From NCBI RefSeq assembly GCF_001469215.1, contig NZ_LOFH01000007.1:124001-188000 (forward strand): a DNA stretch of 64,000 nucleotides, written 5' to 3'. The position numbers were made by a program, and so were the translations under genes. This stretch comes from Pseudoalteromonas sp. H105. GTDB taxonomy: Bacteria > Pseudomonadota > Gammaproteobacteria > Enterobacterales > Alteromonadaceae. Positions 27,317-37,721 of the stretch are shown one piece after another (position 1 is the stretch's first letter; the number at the start of each line of letters is the position of its first letter). The notes under the pieces were generated by a model. It was not told the origin of the DNA, did no database searches, and saw only the letters and a program-made list of their open reading frames with translations.

Positions 27317-27879
27317 TGCCTGTAATAAAGGAACACTGCTTTTGGCAGCCTTTATTTAGAACGGCAGGTTAAATTCATCAAATATTCCATTCTGTACGGC
27401 TTTGTTGCCACCTTCCATTACCCTTCATATCGCCTTTATGCCGAGTGATATTTCTGCTTTTTATAATGGCTATAGCTTGAGATGAACAGACAAGCCGCAT
27501 TTTTTTCACTATATTAATTGTAACAGCAAAGTACGTATCAATGATGTTTGTAACTAAAATAGGCTAAATTATACTTAACTGTTGCTATCGTCGGTTAACG
27601 TTCTTATTGAACCTAAGCTTGCACTAATTACACTGTGCGGGGTAAATTCAATCAATTTCAGCCAGGTTTTTTGATGCTTAGCGTGTGTTTTTATCATGTC
27701 ATTTTGGAATTTTTTGCTAAAAATGCTGACAAAACGCATAAACTTAACTGATATAGCTTATAACAGGATAGACCTGATATTGCTTGAATTTAATTATAAT
27801 ATCGGTATTGTTCTCAATTAAAGATATAGAACTGCTCTCTCACACTTAATTTAACTTACTTGCAGGATAAAATCGCGTT
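27317..27879. other. Long intergenic region before the malic enzyme gene
   Basis: About 560 bases with no convincing gene. On the minus strand a 40-codon ORF (27575-27697) starts with ATG but lacks a ribosome site and matches no family I know; it may be a remnant. The last 200 bases are AT-rich and probably carry the promoter and leader of the malic enzyme gene. Confidence 0.4.
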
Positions 27880-29121
27880 ATGTCAGACTTTCGTGAACAA
27901 GCACTACACTACCATGCCCACCCCGTTCCAGGAAAAATCAGCGTTGAACTTACTAAGCCAGCTGAAACCGTTCAAGATCTCGCTTTAGCATACAGCCCTG
28001 GTGTTGCTGAACCTGTTCGTGAAATTGCAGCGGATCCCGCTAATGCATATAAATATACAGGTAAAGGCAACATAGTTGCGGTTATCACAAATGGCACAGC
28101 AATATTAGGCCTAGGTAATTTAGGCCCTTTGGCTTCAAAACCAGTGATGGAAGGAAAGGCGCTACTATTTAAACGTTTTGCAGGCCTTGATTCTATCGAT
28201 ATTGAAGTAAAACATCGCACGACTGAAGACTTTATCAATACGGTGGCTAATATTGCCGATACGTTTGGTGGTATTAATCTCGAAGATATTAAAGCCCCAG
28301 AATGTTTTGAAATCGAAAAAGCGTTAATTGAGCGCTGCAGCATTCCCGTATTCCATGATGATCAGCACGGTACAGCGATTGTAACAGCTGCTGGCATGAT
28401 CAACGCTTTAGAAGTTCAAGGTAAAAAGATTGAAGATGCGATCATCGTGTGTTTAGGTGCAGGTGCTGCTGCTGTAGCATGTATGGAGTTGCTAATTAAG
28501 TGTGGCGCACTGCGTGAGCACATTTATATGCTTGACCGTAAAGGGGTTATTCACACTCGCCGTGATGACCTTAATGAATATAAACAATTATTTGCGAACA
28601 ACACTGATAAACGTACTTTGCAAGATGTTATTGCAGACGCAGACGTGTTTGTTGGGGTGTCTGGGCCTAATTTATTAGCGCCTGAAGATTTAAAGTTAAT
28701 GGCGGACAAGCCCGTTATTTTTGCTTGCTCTAACCCGGATCCTGAAATTAACCCTGCATTAGCACACAGCGCGCGTAACGATCTTATAATGGCGACAGGT
28801 CGTTCTGATTACCCGAACCAAGTAAATAATGTGTTATGTTTCCCATTTATTTTCCGTGGTGCGCTTGATGTTCGTGCAAGCCAAATCAATGATGAAATGA
28901 AAATTGCAGCGGTAGATGCTATTCGCAGTATTGCAAAAGAGCCTGTTCCTGCTGAAGTACTAACTGCTGCAGGTGTTGATAAATTAGAATTTGGCCCTGA
29001 GTATATTATTCCAAAACCAATGGATCCGCGTTTATTACCGCGTATTGCTAAAGCTGTAGCGCAAGCGGCGATTGATTCAGGTGTAGCGCAAATTGATATG
29101 CCTGAAAACTATATGGCTTAG
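27880..29121 (+). CDS. Malic enzyme (oxaloacetate-decarboxylating), short form
   Basis: The enzyme converts malate to pyruvate and CO2 with reduction of NAD(P). The 413-residue protein resembles the malic domain of MaeB, with LALAYSPGVAEPV, the HDDQHGTAIV stretch (about 160-169), an NAD(P)-binding VCLGAGAAAVACMELL and ACSNPDPEI. It lacks the phosphotransacetylase-like C-terminal domain of the 760-residue MaeB. Cofactor choice cannot be read with confidence. It is monocistronic. Confidence 0.9.
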   Translation: MSDFREQALHYHAHPVPGKISVELTKPAETVQDLALAYSPGVAEPVREIAADPANAYKYTGKGNIVAVITNGTAILGLGNLGPLASKPVMEGKALLFKRFAGLDSIDIEVKHRTTEDFINTVANIADTFGGINLEDIKAPECFEIEKALIERCSIPVFHDDQHGTAIVTAAGMINALEVQGKKIEDAIIVCLGAGAAAVACMELLIKCGALREHIYMLDRKGVIHTRRDDLNEYKQLFANNTDKRTLQDVIADADVFVGVSGPNLLAPEDLKLMADKPVIFACSNPDPEINPALAHSARNDLIMATGRSDYPNQVNNVLCFPFIFRGALDVRASQINDEMKIAAVDAIRSIAKEPVPAEVLTAAGVDKLEFGPEYIIPKPMDPRLLPRIAKAVAQAAIDSGVAQIDMPENYMA

Positions 29122-29140
29122 GTCAAAATAATCTGATAAT

Positions 29141-29177
29141 AAAAAACCTCAGTAACGTAAGTTACTGAGGTTTTTTT
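29141..29177. terminator. Bidirectional terminator between the malic enzyme gene and metJ
   Basis: ACCTCAGTAAC-gtaa-GTTACTGAGGT flanked by A and T tracts, serving both convergent genes. Confidence 0.93.
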
Positions 29178-29207
29178 GTATCCAATTCCTGAAGGCAGGA
29201 ATGTAGC

Positions 29208-29528
29208 TTAATCTTCGTTAAGAATAGGTACTTCAAGCCCCATCTCAAGCATAATTTTCTTCACTTCTTCAGGTACTTTCTCTGGATTGTCTTTACGTAA
29301 GTCGTCGTCATTCGGTAAAGGCTGGCCAGTAAACGCATGTAAAAATGCTTCACAAAGCAATTCACTATTTGTTGCATGTCTTAAGTTGTTAATTTGACGA
29401 CGCGTGCGTTCATCCGTTAAAACTTTAAGTACATTGAGTGGAATAGATACGGTGATCTTTTTCACTTGTTCTGATTTTTTACCGTGTTCTGCATATGGGT
29501 GAATATATTCACCATTCCATTTAGCCAT
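29208..29528 (-). CDS. metJ: Methionine repressor MetJ
   Basis: MetJ is the ribbon-helix-helix repressor of methionine genes with S-adenosylmethionine as corepressor. The 106-residue sequence ([61 protein letters not shown]) is typical in order and length. It is divergent from metB, and the shared region holds met-box-like sequences. Confidence 0.98.
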   Translation of the reverse strand: MAKWNGEYIHPYAEHGKKSEQVKKITVSIPLNVLKVLTDERTRRQINNLRHATNSELLCEAFLHAFTGQPLPNDDDLRKDNPEKVPEEVKKIMLEMGLEVPILNED

Positions 29529-29636
29529 AAGAAGTATCGTTGCCTCAGGTTATTAATTGTTTGCATCGCCGAGTTGCTTTGCAAAGATGCGGGAAATTCT
29601 ATCGTTTTAAAAAAGATAGTCAAACACTTGTTATTT

Positions 29637-29652
29637 AGCCATCTAGCTCGCT
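29637..29652. promoter_or_regulatory. Weak tandem met-box-like sequence near metJ
   Basis: AGCCATCT and AGCTCGCT lie side by side in the metJ-metB region and partly match the met box AGACGTCT (6 and 4 of 8). They could serve metJ autoregulation. Confidence 0.35.
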
Positions 29653-29726
29653 AAATTTCTTTACTTCTATAAATGTAAACTCTGTACCACAAATTCTTTG
29701 ACTTATGAGTATTGATCATCTAACCT

Positions 29727-29745
29727 TTTAGACGTCTAAACATCC
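29727..29745. promoter_or_regulatory. MetJ operator before metB
   Basis: AGACGTCT (29730-29737) is a perfect met box within the 14-bp palindrome TTTAGACGTCTAAA. The adjoining AAACATCC (29738-29745) is a second, weaker box in register. The site lies 21 nt before the metB start codon. Confidence 0.85.
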
Positions 29746-29765
29746 ATTTAATTGTAGGTGACGTT

Positions 29766-31028
29766 ATGAGTCAAAAGAACAAAGCAACTATCGCGGTACG
29801 AAAAGGAATCGACGCTGATAAACATCACGGTGCAGTTGTGCCTCCTCTCCATTTATCAACGACCTATTCATTTGCTGACTTTGATACAAAACGTCAATAC
29901 GATTATGGCCGCAGCGGTAACCCTAACCGTGATATTTTAGCTGAGACATTGGCTGAACTTGAAGGTGGCGCAAAAGGTATTATTACTGCGACAGGCATGG
30001 CTGCGGTACATTTAGCAACACAGTTACTTAACAGCAATGATACGTTAGTGATCCCACACGATTGCTATGGCGGCAGTTATCGCTTATTTACCTCACTTGA
30101 AAAACGAGGCTTACTTAAGCTAGTGGTTCTAGATTTAACCAAGGTTGAAAACCATCAAAAAATTCTTGAGTTAAAACCAAAACTAATCTGGATTGAAACA
30201 CCGAGTAATCCCATTTTACGCCTGACTGATATTAAAGCGATTACTGCGATTGCTAAACAGTGCGGTGCACTTGTTGGTGCCGATAACACCTTTTTATCGC
30301 CAGCGCTACAAAACCCAATCGAGTTTGGTGTTGATATTGTTGTGCATTCAACCACTAAATATATTAATGGCCACTCGGATGTTGTTGGCGGCGCTGTGAT
30401 TGCAGCCAACCAAACGTTAGGTGATGAGTTGGCTTGGTGGGCAAATAATATAGGTATTACTGGCGCGCCATTTGATAGCTATTTGACACTGCGCGGTTTA
30501 CGTACGTTAAATGTGCGTTTGCGCCAACATCAAGAAAATGCGTTTGTTATTGCGCAGTATTTAGAAAGTTCACCGTATGTGAGTCAAGTTTACTACCCAG
30601 GCCTTGAGTCTCATCCTCAACATGAGCTGGCAAAACAGCAACAACGTGGCTTTGGTGGCATGGTTAGCTTTGATATCAAAGGGGATGTAAATGATGCTGC
30701 GGCATTTTTGACGAGCTTAGAAGAGTTTAGCCTAGCAGAGTCATTAGGGGGAGTTGAGAGTTTAATTTGCCACCCGGCTACGATGACACATGCCGGTATG
30801 GATGCAACGGCACGCTTAGAAGCGGGTGTTGGTGATACCTTGATTCGCATTTCGGTCGGTATTGAAGATGTCAAAGATTTGGTTGCTGACTTAGATCGTG
30901 TATTTAATAAAGTAAAACCAGGTCACGGTCAGAGCCCTGTGGCATCAAAAAAAGTAGTTCCGCAAGAACAGCAAAGTGAACACACAAGCTCGTTCAAGTT
31001 AACACCAGCACATACGGCGTTGTGGTAA
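29766..31028 (+). CDS. metB: Cystathionine gamma-synthase MetB
   Basis: This PLP enzyme joins an acylated homoserine with cysteine to form cystathionine. The 420-residue protein has the PLP-binding Lys in HSTTKYINGHSDVVGG (about 196-211) and the YGRSGNPNRD motif. It is about 35 residues longer than E. coli MetB (386), with a Gln/Ser-rich tail after the expected end. It is followed immediately by metL, as in the metBL operon of E. coli. Confidence 0.93.
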   Translation: MSQKNKATIAVRKGIDADKHHGAVVPPLHLSTTYSFADFDTKRQYDYGRSGNPNRDILAETLAELEGGAKGIITATGMAAVHLATQLLNSNDTLVIPHDCYGGSYRLFTSLEKRGLLKLVVLDLTKVENHQKILELKPKLIWIETPSNPILRLTDIKAITAIAKQCGALVGADNTFLSPALQNPIEFGVDIVVHSTTKYINGHSDVVGGAVIAANQTLGDELAWWANNIGITGAPFDSYLTLRGLRTLNVRLRQHQENAFVIAQYLESSPYVSQVYYPGLESHPQHELAKQQQRGFGGMVSFDIKGDVNDAAAFLTSLEEFSLAESLGGVESLICHPATMTHAGMDATARLEAGVGDTLIRISVGIEDVKDLVADLDRVFNKVKPGHGQSPVASKKVVPQEQQSEHTSSFKLTPAHTALW

Positions 31029-31033
31029 TAAAA

Positions 31034-33379
31034 ATGGTAAATATAGTTCATAAGTTTGGTGGGTCGAGTTTAAGTTCACCAGAGCGCTATCAAGCAGTCG
31101 CAAATATAATACTGGCACACACTGAGTTAGGTGATTGTGTTGTGGTGTCTGCTGCAGGCAAAACAACCAACACATTAGTTAAGTTATGGCAAAGCTATCA
31201 ACAAGGTGATCAGCAAGCTGTAAGTGACATTTTGCTATTGCTTGATAATCATCAACGCGTTCTCATTGAGCAACTACTAACAGCACAAGCAAAGCAATCG
31301 GCGCTGAATGTGTTGGAGCAAGAATTGGCAACACTAGCAGAGCATGCAGCGCAGCATACACTGAGCGAAGCGCCTTTACTTGCGCATGGTGAGGTATGGT
31401 CAGCTCGTTTATTGGCGGCTTATCTCAAACAACTAGGTTTAGCAGCTCAAGACCTTGATGCACGTCAATTATTTACACTTAATGATGGGCAGTTATTGCA
31501 TCAAAAAAACCAGCAAGCGTGCCAAGAGCAGATCAGTGCTGAGCATATTAATGTGGTAACCGGTTTTATTGCCAGTGACTGTCAAGACAATACGATAACA
31601 TTAGGACGCAATGGCAGCGATTACAGTGCCACATTGCTAGGCAGTTATTGCCATGCGCAACAAGTGTCTATTTGGACAGATACACAGGGCGTTTACAGTA
31701 CTGATCCGCGCAAAGTGACTAAAGCTGTCAAGTATTCAAAAGTATGTCGTGGGCAAGCCAATTTGCTGGCTCGTTTAGGTAACCCTGTGCTGCATGCAAA
31801 GACCTTATCACCGCTTAAAAATTCAGACATCAAACTTGTTGTTCGAAGTAGTTTTGATAGCGAAGCGAATCCAACGGAGATAGTGAAAGAGGGTTATAGT
31901 AAAGCAAAGCGTTTTATCACCACTTTGGAAAATATAGATTTACTGCGTGTTGATCAACTAAATGCAGGTGAAGTTGGGCAATTGAGCCAGCTTATTCAGC
32001 ACAGTTTGCATCACTTTGTTAAACAAGGTGATACGTACCTTTTGGTGCCCGGTGAGGCAACACATCAAGTGGTAAGTCATTTGCAAGGACGTGCGAACAT
32101 CATTGAATCTAATTTATATGGGTGCGCTATAGTGGCGCCGAGCAATGATATTGCTCATCTTTCTTTACAAGCCTCTGCATTATTGAGTGAAGAGAGCTCG
32201 ACACCACGCTTTAGCCATCAAGATAATGACTACGCGTTGTTACTGACAGATCAAGCAATAGATAGTGATGTATTAACATTATTACACGATAAATTGATTA
32301 ACAAAGGCCAGGAGCTGGCAGTGATCATTGCCGGTTTAGGTAATGTTGGGGAAGTGTTTATAACCCAGCTATCACAACAGCTAGAACGCTTAGAACAGCA
32401 TTTTAGTGTAAAGCTTGTTGGTTTATTGCGTTCACAACAAATGGTGTTTTGCCCAAGTGGCATTAGGTTAGAGCAGTGGCAAACGCAATGGGATAACGAA
32501 GCGCTAGATTACGATGCTGCAGATTTGGTTAGCCATATTGGCGAATTAGATTATGAGCATAAGGTAGTGATTGATATCACAGCGAGTGAGTCATTTAGCC
32601 AACTATATCCAGCGTTTGTTAATTTAGATTGTCATTTGATCAGCGCTAATAAATACGCTGGTACCGCCGATAATGAATGGTATCAGGCATTGCGCCATAA
32701 CTTAACGGAACGTAATTTATTATGGCGCTACAATACCTCTGTGGGGGCGGGTTTACCAATTAACTTTGCACTTGCTGATTTACAAAATAGTGGTGATACA
32801 ATCACTCACATTGAAGGCGTTTTTTCAGGTACGTTGTCTTGGTTATGCAGCAGTTATGATGGTAGTGTGCCATTTTCAGATCTGGTGCTAAAAGCACAAG
32901 AAATGGGGTTTACTGAGCCTGACCCTCGCGAAGATTTATCTGGTCGAGATATGCAACGTAAATTACTTATCTTAGCGCGTGAGCTTGGTTTGACATTAGA
33001 ATTGGATGAGATAGGGTTAACCCCTTTGATGCCAGAGCAATTAGCACACGGTGATTGGCAGTCATTTTTAGCGAACAAAGATCTGCTAGATCAGTTCATT
33101 TGTGAAAAAGCCGAACAAGCGGATAAAGAAGGCAAAGTGCTACGCTACACTGGCGCATTATCAATCATAGATAATAAAGTGACAGCAAAAGTCGGCTTGG
33201 CATTTGCGACGAAAGGAGATGCACTAGCAAACTTAACACCGGGCGATAACATATTTGTTATCAATAGCCAGTGGTACAGTGAAAACGCCTTGGTGATACA
33301 AGGACCCGGTGCAGGTAAAGACGTGACCGCTGCAGGGGTTCACTCCGACTTATACTGGTTGGTGCAAAATTTAAAGTAA
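31034..33379 (+). CDS. metL: Bifunctional aspartokinase II / homoserine dehydrogenase II MetL
   Basis: MetL carries the first and third steps from aspartate to homoserine. The 781-residue protein opens with the kinase motif HKFGGSSL. A regulatory linker follows, then the dehydrogenase half, with VIIAGLGNVGEV (NAD(P) site, about 427-438), SANKYAGT and GVFSGTLSWL. The ATG at 31034 lies 5 nt after the metB stop; a GTG at 31022 overlaps metB and is less likely. Pairing with metB under a MetJ site points to MetL rather than ThrA. Confidence 0.93.
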   Translation: MVNIVHKFGGSSLSSPERYQAVANIILAHTELGDCVVVSAAGKTTNTLVKLWQSYQQGDQQAVSDILLLLDNHQRVLIEQLLTAQAKQSALNVLEQELATLAEHAAQHTLSEAPLLAHGEVWSARLLAAYLKQLGLAAQDLDARQLFTLNDGQLLHQKNQQACQEQISAEHINVVTGFIASDCQDNTITLGRNGSDYSATLLGSYCHAQQVSIWTDTQGVYSTDPRKVTKAVKYSKVCRGQANLLARLGNPVLHAKTLSPLKNSDIKLVVRSSFDSEANPTEIVKEGYSKAKRFITTLENIDLLRVDQLNAGEVGQLSQLIQHSLHHFVKQGDTYLLVPGEATHQVVSHLQGRANIIESNLYGCAIVAPSNDIAHLSLQASALLSEESSTPRFSHQDNDYALLLTDQAIDSDVLTLLHDKLINKGQELAVIIAGLGNVGEVFITQLSQQLERLEQHFSVKLVGLLRSQQMVFCPSGIRLEQWQTQWDNEALDYDAADLVSHIGELDYEHKVVIDITASESFSQLYPAFVNLDCHLISANKYAGTADNEWYQALRHNLTERNLLWRYNTSVGAGLPINFALADLQNSGDTITHIEGVFSGTLSWLCSSYDGSVPFSDLVLKAQEMGFTEPDPREDLSGRDMQRKLLILARELGLTLELDEIGLTPLMPEQLAHGDWQSFLANKDLLDQFICEKAEQADKEGKVLRYTGALSIIDNKVTAKVGLAFATKGDALANLTPGDNIFVINSQWYSENALVIQGPGAGKDVTAAGVHSDLYWLVQNLK

Positions 33380-33394
33380 GTAGATAACAGATAT

Positions 33395-33429
33395 AAAAAA
33401 GCGCCACTTTGAAAAAGTGGCGCTTTTTT
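33395..33429. terminator. Bidirectional terminator between metL and mrcA
   Basis: GCGCCACTTT-gaa-AAAGTGGCGC with flanking A6 and T6, between two convergent genes. Confidence 0.93.
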
Positions 33430-33453
33430 AGTTTTAGGCTTAAATCGTTGAGC

Positions 33454-35958
33454 CTAAAATAGTTCTTCTTCCGTTTTTGTGTCTTCAAAAACATCATCTG
33501 TATTTTGAATCACGTACTTTGTCGGGGATGAGCCCTTTTCAAAGTACTCAAAGCGGCTAGTATGATCGTTTTTCTGGCTGAGTAAACCGCTAGCAAGATC
33601 GATACGAATAGACACTAACCCTTCAGGGGGTTCTATCGGGGCTTCAGGTTTTGTATTTAACGCCACTCGCATAAAGTCGACCCAGGCAGGTTGCGCTGTT
33701 TTAGCGCCTGATTCTGCACCTGATATCTGAGATTTATCTAAGTTACTATTATAGGTTGAACGTCCAAGTGGGTTACCAGGGTTATCAAAACCCACCCACA
33801 CAGTGGTCATTACGTTACGGTTAAAACCACTAAACCAGGTATCGACAGAATCATTAGTCGTGCCTGTCTTACCTGATAAATCACGGCGTTTCAATGCTTG
33901 TGCGCGCCAACCTGTGCCGCTCCACCCTGTCTTATGTGCCCAGCTTCCGCCTCCCCAAATAGCACTGTGCATCGCGTCTGCAATTAGAAATGCATTTTGC
34001 TTTGATACAATACGAGGCGCACATTGCGAAGAAGTATGCGAGCTCGTGGCCGTTTCATCACTGATATCATTTAATGCTAGCGAACTTGTTTGACTGGATA
34101 AGTCAGTCGTATCGCATGCTAACTGTGGTTGTGCTTTATAAAGCACATTACCGGCAGAATCTTGGATTTCACTGATAAAGTACGGTGTTATCAAATGGCC
34201 ACCATTGGCAAATGCGCTCATTCCTCTAGCTAATTCTAGCGGCGTAATTGCTGCGCTTCCCAAAGCAAGGGATTCACTGCGGTTTAAGTCATCATTTTTA
34301 AAACCAAACTTTAATAAGTGATCTGCTGTGCGGTTTAAACCTACGCCACGGAGTAAGCGCACAGAAATAACATTCTTTGATTGTGCGAGTGCGCGACGGA
34401 TACGAATAGGGCCATTATAAACTGCTGGGCTATTTTTCGGACGCCACGCAACCCCTAAGCTTTTATCCCATTGATTGATAGGTGCATCGTTGAGAATAGA
34501 AGCCAATGTGTAACCATTTTCTAAAGCAGCTGAATAAATAAAAGGCTTAATGTTTGAACCTACTTGGCGTTTTGCTTGTACGGCTCGGTTATATTGGCTT
34601 TGCTCAAAACTATACCCACCGACTATTGCTTTGATGCGACCATCATTAGGGTCAAGAGACACAAGCGCGCTGGCAGCTTCAGGAAGTTGGCTCAATATGT
34701 AACTGCCATCATCGTTTTTACGCAACCAAATTTGATCGCCCGGCGTTAAAATTTCTGATGCGGTTTTAGGTGCGTAACTTTGGCGATAGCGAGTTATATA
34801 TTTGCGTGCCCACTTTAGATTATCCCAAGCGAGCATGGTTTGTTCGCCATTTTTGAGAATGACTTGCGCTGATTGCTCATTCACTTCTAACACAGCGGCG
34901 GCTAATAACGGACCAATTTCTGCCAGTGGTTTTAACTTCTTAATAATTGCATCATGGCTTAAAGGTGGTTGGGTTGCACTATCCCAAAGTTGCATGCTAG
35001 CACCACGGTAGCCGTGACGCATGTCGTACGCATGCAAGTTATCTACAAGTGCTTTTTGAGCTGCAGCTTGAACGTCTGATTCCACACTTGTAAATACTTT
35101 AAACCCGGAATTATAGGCGCGCTCATAACCGTAGAGGTTGACCATTTCAGCACGAACCATCTCAGAGATGTAAGGCGCATATAAGTCAATTTCTGCACCA
35201 TGAAAACGAGCTGTAATTGGTTGGCTAGCGGTTTCGTTAAATGTTGCTTGAGTAATAAAGCCTTCATCAAGCATGCGGCCTAACACAACATTACGGCGTG
35301 CTTTAGCGCGTTCAGGATTACGAATAGGGTTTAATGCAGAAGGGGCTTTTGGTAGCCCCGCAATCATCGCCATTTGTGCTAAGTTTAATTCGTTTAATGA
35401 TTTACCATAGTAAACTTGTGCAGCTGCGCCAATACCAAAAGCGCGGTTGCCCAGTTCAATCTTATTGAGATAAAGCTCGAGGATTTCATCTTTTGTCAGC
35501 AGATTTTCAATATGCAGCGCAATAAATATCTCTTTTACTTTACGAATGTATGCTTTTTCTCTCGTTAGAAAGAAATTTCGCGCTAGCTGCATGGTAATTG
35601 TACTTGCACCTTGTTTCTTTTCACCTGTGGAAATTAAAACAATAGCGGAGCGAACAATACCAATGGGATCAATACCTATGTGCTCATAAAACCGAGAATC
35701 TTCAGTTGCTAACAGCGCGTCTATAAGTGGTTGAGGAATTTCATCGATACGAGCCGGTATGCGGCGTTTTTCGCCGAATTGATTGATAAGCAATCCATCG
35801 CGGGAAAAGACCTGCATAGGAGTTTGTAACTGCACGTCTTTTAAAACTTGCACGCTAGGGATATCAGATTTAACATAATAATAAAGGCTGACTAAAGTAA
35901 TTAGCCCCAAAAAGATGCAAATGATAATAAATTGTAAAGTTCGCTTGAATAAAATCAC
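33454..35958 (-). CDS. mrcA: Penicillin-binding protein 1A
   Basis: This bifunctional enzyme polymerises and cross-links peptidoglycan. The 834-residue protein has an N-terminal anchor (about 8-28), a GT51 glycosyltransferase with ATEDSRFYEHIGID (about 85-98), and a class A transpeptidase. The latter has the SxxK serine in GSNIKPF, SKN and KTG in SGKTGTTND. It is divergent from pilM, as in many gammaproteobacteria. Confidence 0.96.
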   Translation of the reverse strand: MILFKRTLQFIIICIFLGLITLVSLYYYVKSDIPSVQVLKDVQLQTPMQVFSRDGLLINQFGEKRRIPARIDEIPQPLIDALLATEDSRFYEHIGIDPIGIVRSAIVLISTGEKKQGASTITMQLARNFFLTREKAYIRKVKEIFIALHIENLLTKDEILELYLNKIELGNRAFGIGAAAQVYYGKSLNELNLAQMAMIAGLPKAPSALNPIRNPERAKARRNVVLGRMLDEGFITQATFNETASQPITARFHGAEIDLYAPYISEMVRAEMVNLYGYERAYNSGFKVFTSVESDVQAAAQKALVDNLHAYDMRHGYRGASMQLWDSATQPPLSHDAIIKKLKPLAEIGPLLAAAVLEVNEQSAQVILKNGEQTMLAWDNLKWARKYITRYRQSYAPKTASEILTPGDQIWLRKNDDGSYILSQLPEAASALVSLDPNDGRIKAIVGGYSFEQSQYNRAVQAKRQVGSNIKPFIYSAALENGYTLASILNDAPINQWDKSLGVAWRPKNSPAVYNGPIRIRRALAQSKNVISVRLLRGVGLNRTADHLLKFGFKNDDLNRSESLALGSAAITPLELARGMSAFANGGHLITPYFISEIQDSAGNVLYKAQPQLACDTTDLSSQTSSLALNDISDETATSSHTSSQCAPRIVSKQNAFLIADAMHSAIWGGGSWAHKTGWSGTGWRAQALKRRDLSGKTGTTNDSVDTWFSGFNRNVMTTVWVGFDNPGNPLGRSTYNSNLDKSQISGAESGAKTAQPAWVDFMRVALNTKPEAPIEPPEGLVSIRIDLASGLLSQKNDHTSRFEYFEKGSSPTKYVIQNTDDVFEDTKTEEELF

Positions 35959-36090
35959 TTATATTTTCCCTAAATGGACTCCCAATTAGAATCGTAGGCT
36001 GATAGTATATATTGATTAAAAAATGAATAATATTTTTTCAGATAAAAATTATAACTTGTTTATTCTTAAAACAAAGGCCAAGTTGCTAAC

Positions 36091-37170
36091 ATGTTAAGCC
36101 AATTACTGAATAAGTCTTCATCAATGATGATAGGGATAGATATCGGTTCGCATGCCATTAAAGCTGTGTTACTGAATGAAACGGAAACTGGCTATCGCCT
36201 TGAGGCCCTAGCAATTGAGCCTATGCCAAAAGGCACAATGTCAGAACGAAACATTCAAGACATTGAGGCGATAGGCAATATTATTACGAAACTAAAACGT
36301 AAATTACCTAAATCAGCAAAATCGGCTGCCGTCGCTGTCTCTGGCCAAACAGTGATAACAAAAGTTATATTTATGGATGTGACGCTTTCAGATGCAGAGC
36401 TTGAATCACAGATTGAAATCGAAGCAGATAGCCTAATTCCTTACCCATTGGATGAAGTTAGCCTAGACTTTGAAAAGTTAGGCACTAATGAAGCTGATCC
36501 GACAAAAATGAACGTGTTGCTTTCTGCTGCGCGAACCGAAAGTGTTGAAGCACGCGTAGGGGCATTAGAAAGTGCGGGGTTGGTGGCTAAAGTAGTGGAT
36601 GTAGAAAGTTACGCACTTAGCCGTGCTATGGATGTTTACTATCAACAACTTCCCAGTGATGCATTTAATAAATGTGTTGCGATGATAGACATTGGCGCAG
36701 TGCTCATGCTGGTCAGTGTGGTTCTTGGCGGCGAAACAATCTATACAAGGGATCAAGTTTTTGGTGGTGACCAATACACCAATAGTATCGTATCTTATTA
36801 TAATAAAGGCTTTGATGAAGCTGAAATAGGCAAGACGACAGGTGACCTTCCACCTAATTACACCTTTGAAGTGTTAGCGCCTTTTCAAACTTCTTTACTG
36901 CAGCAGGTTCGCCGAGCAGTACAAATGTTTTTAACTACCAGCGGTAAAGAGCACATAGACTACATCGTGCTAACTGGCGGTACAGCAATGATAGATGGCT
37001 TAGACAGGCTTTTAGTTGAAGAACTTGGCATTCATACTATTATTGCTCAACCATTCGAAAATATGGATGTTTCACCCAGAGTTGATCGAAATGTGATGCA
37101 ACGTCATCGAACTCAATTCGCGATTGCAACCGGGTTGGCTTTAAGGAGCTTTTCATCATGCCACATATAA
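36091..37170 (+). CDS. pilM: Type IV pilus assembly protein PilM
   Basis: PilM is an actin-like cytoplasmic ATPase-fold protein that binds the N-terminus of PilN and links the alignment complex to the motor. The 359-residue protein has the nucleotide-binding IGIDIGSHAIKAV (about 13-25) and LTGGTAMIDGLD (about 293-304). It is the first gene of pilMNOPQ, and its end overlaps pilN by 13 nt. Confidence 0.95.
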   Translation: MLSQLLNKSSSMMIGIDIGSHAIKAVLLNETETGYRLEALAIEPMPKGTMSERNIQDIEAIGNIITKLKRKLPKSAKSAAVAVSGQTVITKVIFMDVTLSDAELESQIEIEADSLIPYPLDEVSLDFEKLGTNEADPTKMNVLLSAARTESVEARVGALESAGLVAKVVDVESYALSRAMDVYYQQLPSDAFNKCVAMIDIGAVLMLVSVVLGGETIYTRDQVFGGDQYTNSIVSYYNKGFDEAEIGKTTGDLPPNYTFEVLAPFQTSLLQQVRRAVQMFLTTSGKEHIDYIVLTGGTAMIDGLDRLLVEELGIHTIIAQPFENMDVSPRVDRNVMQRHRTQFAIATGLALRSFSSCHI

Positions 37171-37721
37171 ATCTCCTCCCTTGGCGTGAGCAGCAGCGTA
37201 AACAATCGCAAAATAAGTTTGCTACGATTTTGTTTTTAGTGGTTTTAGTTAGTTTTTTGAGTATGTATATGTTGAGTGCTTACTATGGCGGCTTGCGTGA
37301 TGGTCAAAATATTAGAAACAACTTCTTGAACACTGAAATAGCCCAATTGGACATGAGAATACGAGAAATACGTGAGCTAGATAGAAAAAAAGAAAGCTTG
37401 CAGCAACGTATGCGACTTATTGAAGATTTACAGAGTAGCCGTAATTTAGGCACACAGATCATGGATGAGGTTGCTAAAATCGTCCCCGGTGGCGTGTACT
37501 TAACAAAACTAGAGCGTCGCGGCAGTGCGATTCAAGTTATTGGGCGAAGTGAGTCTAATAATCGATTGTCGAGTATGCTTAGACAAGTGCAAAACTCCTA
37601 CCTATTAGAAAAACCAAGCATGCAAGGTATTGTTGCTGGTGAAAATTCATCACGTTTATTAAGCGATTTCAATATGGAGTTTTATGTAAAACCCTTTGAT
37701 AAAATAGGTGAAAAAGAATAA
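37158..37721 (+). CDS. pilN: Type IV pilus inner-membrane protein PilN
   Basis: The 187-residue bitopic protein begins with the conserved MPHINLLPWRE, which binds PilM, followed by a transmembrane helix (about 22-42), a coiled coil and a periplasmic ferredoxin-like domain. It forms heterodimers with PilO. Its stop overlaps the pilO start. Confidence 0.94.
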   Translation: MPHINLLPWREQQRKQSQNKFATILFLVVLVSFLSMYMLSAYYGGLRDGQNIRNNFLNTEIAQLDMRIREIRELDRKKESLQQRMRLIEDLQSSRNLGTQIMDEVAKIVPGGVYLTKLERRGSAIQVIGRSESNNRLSSMLRQVQNSYLLEKPSMQGIVAGENSSRLLSDFNMEFYVKPFDKIGEKE

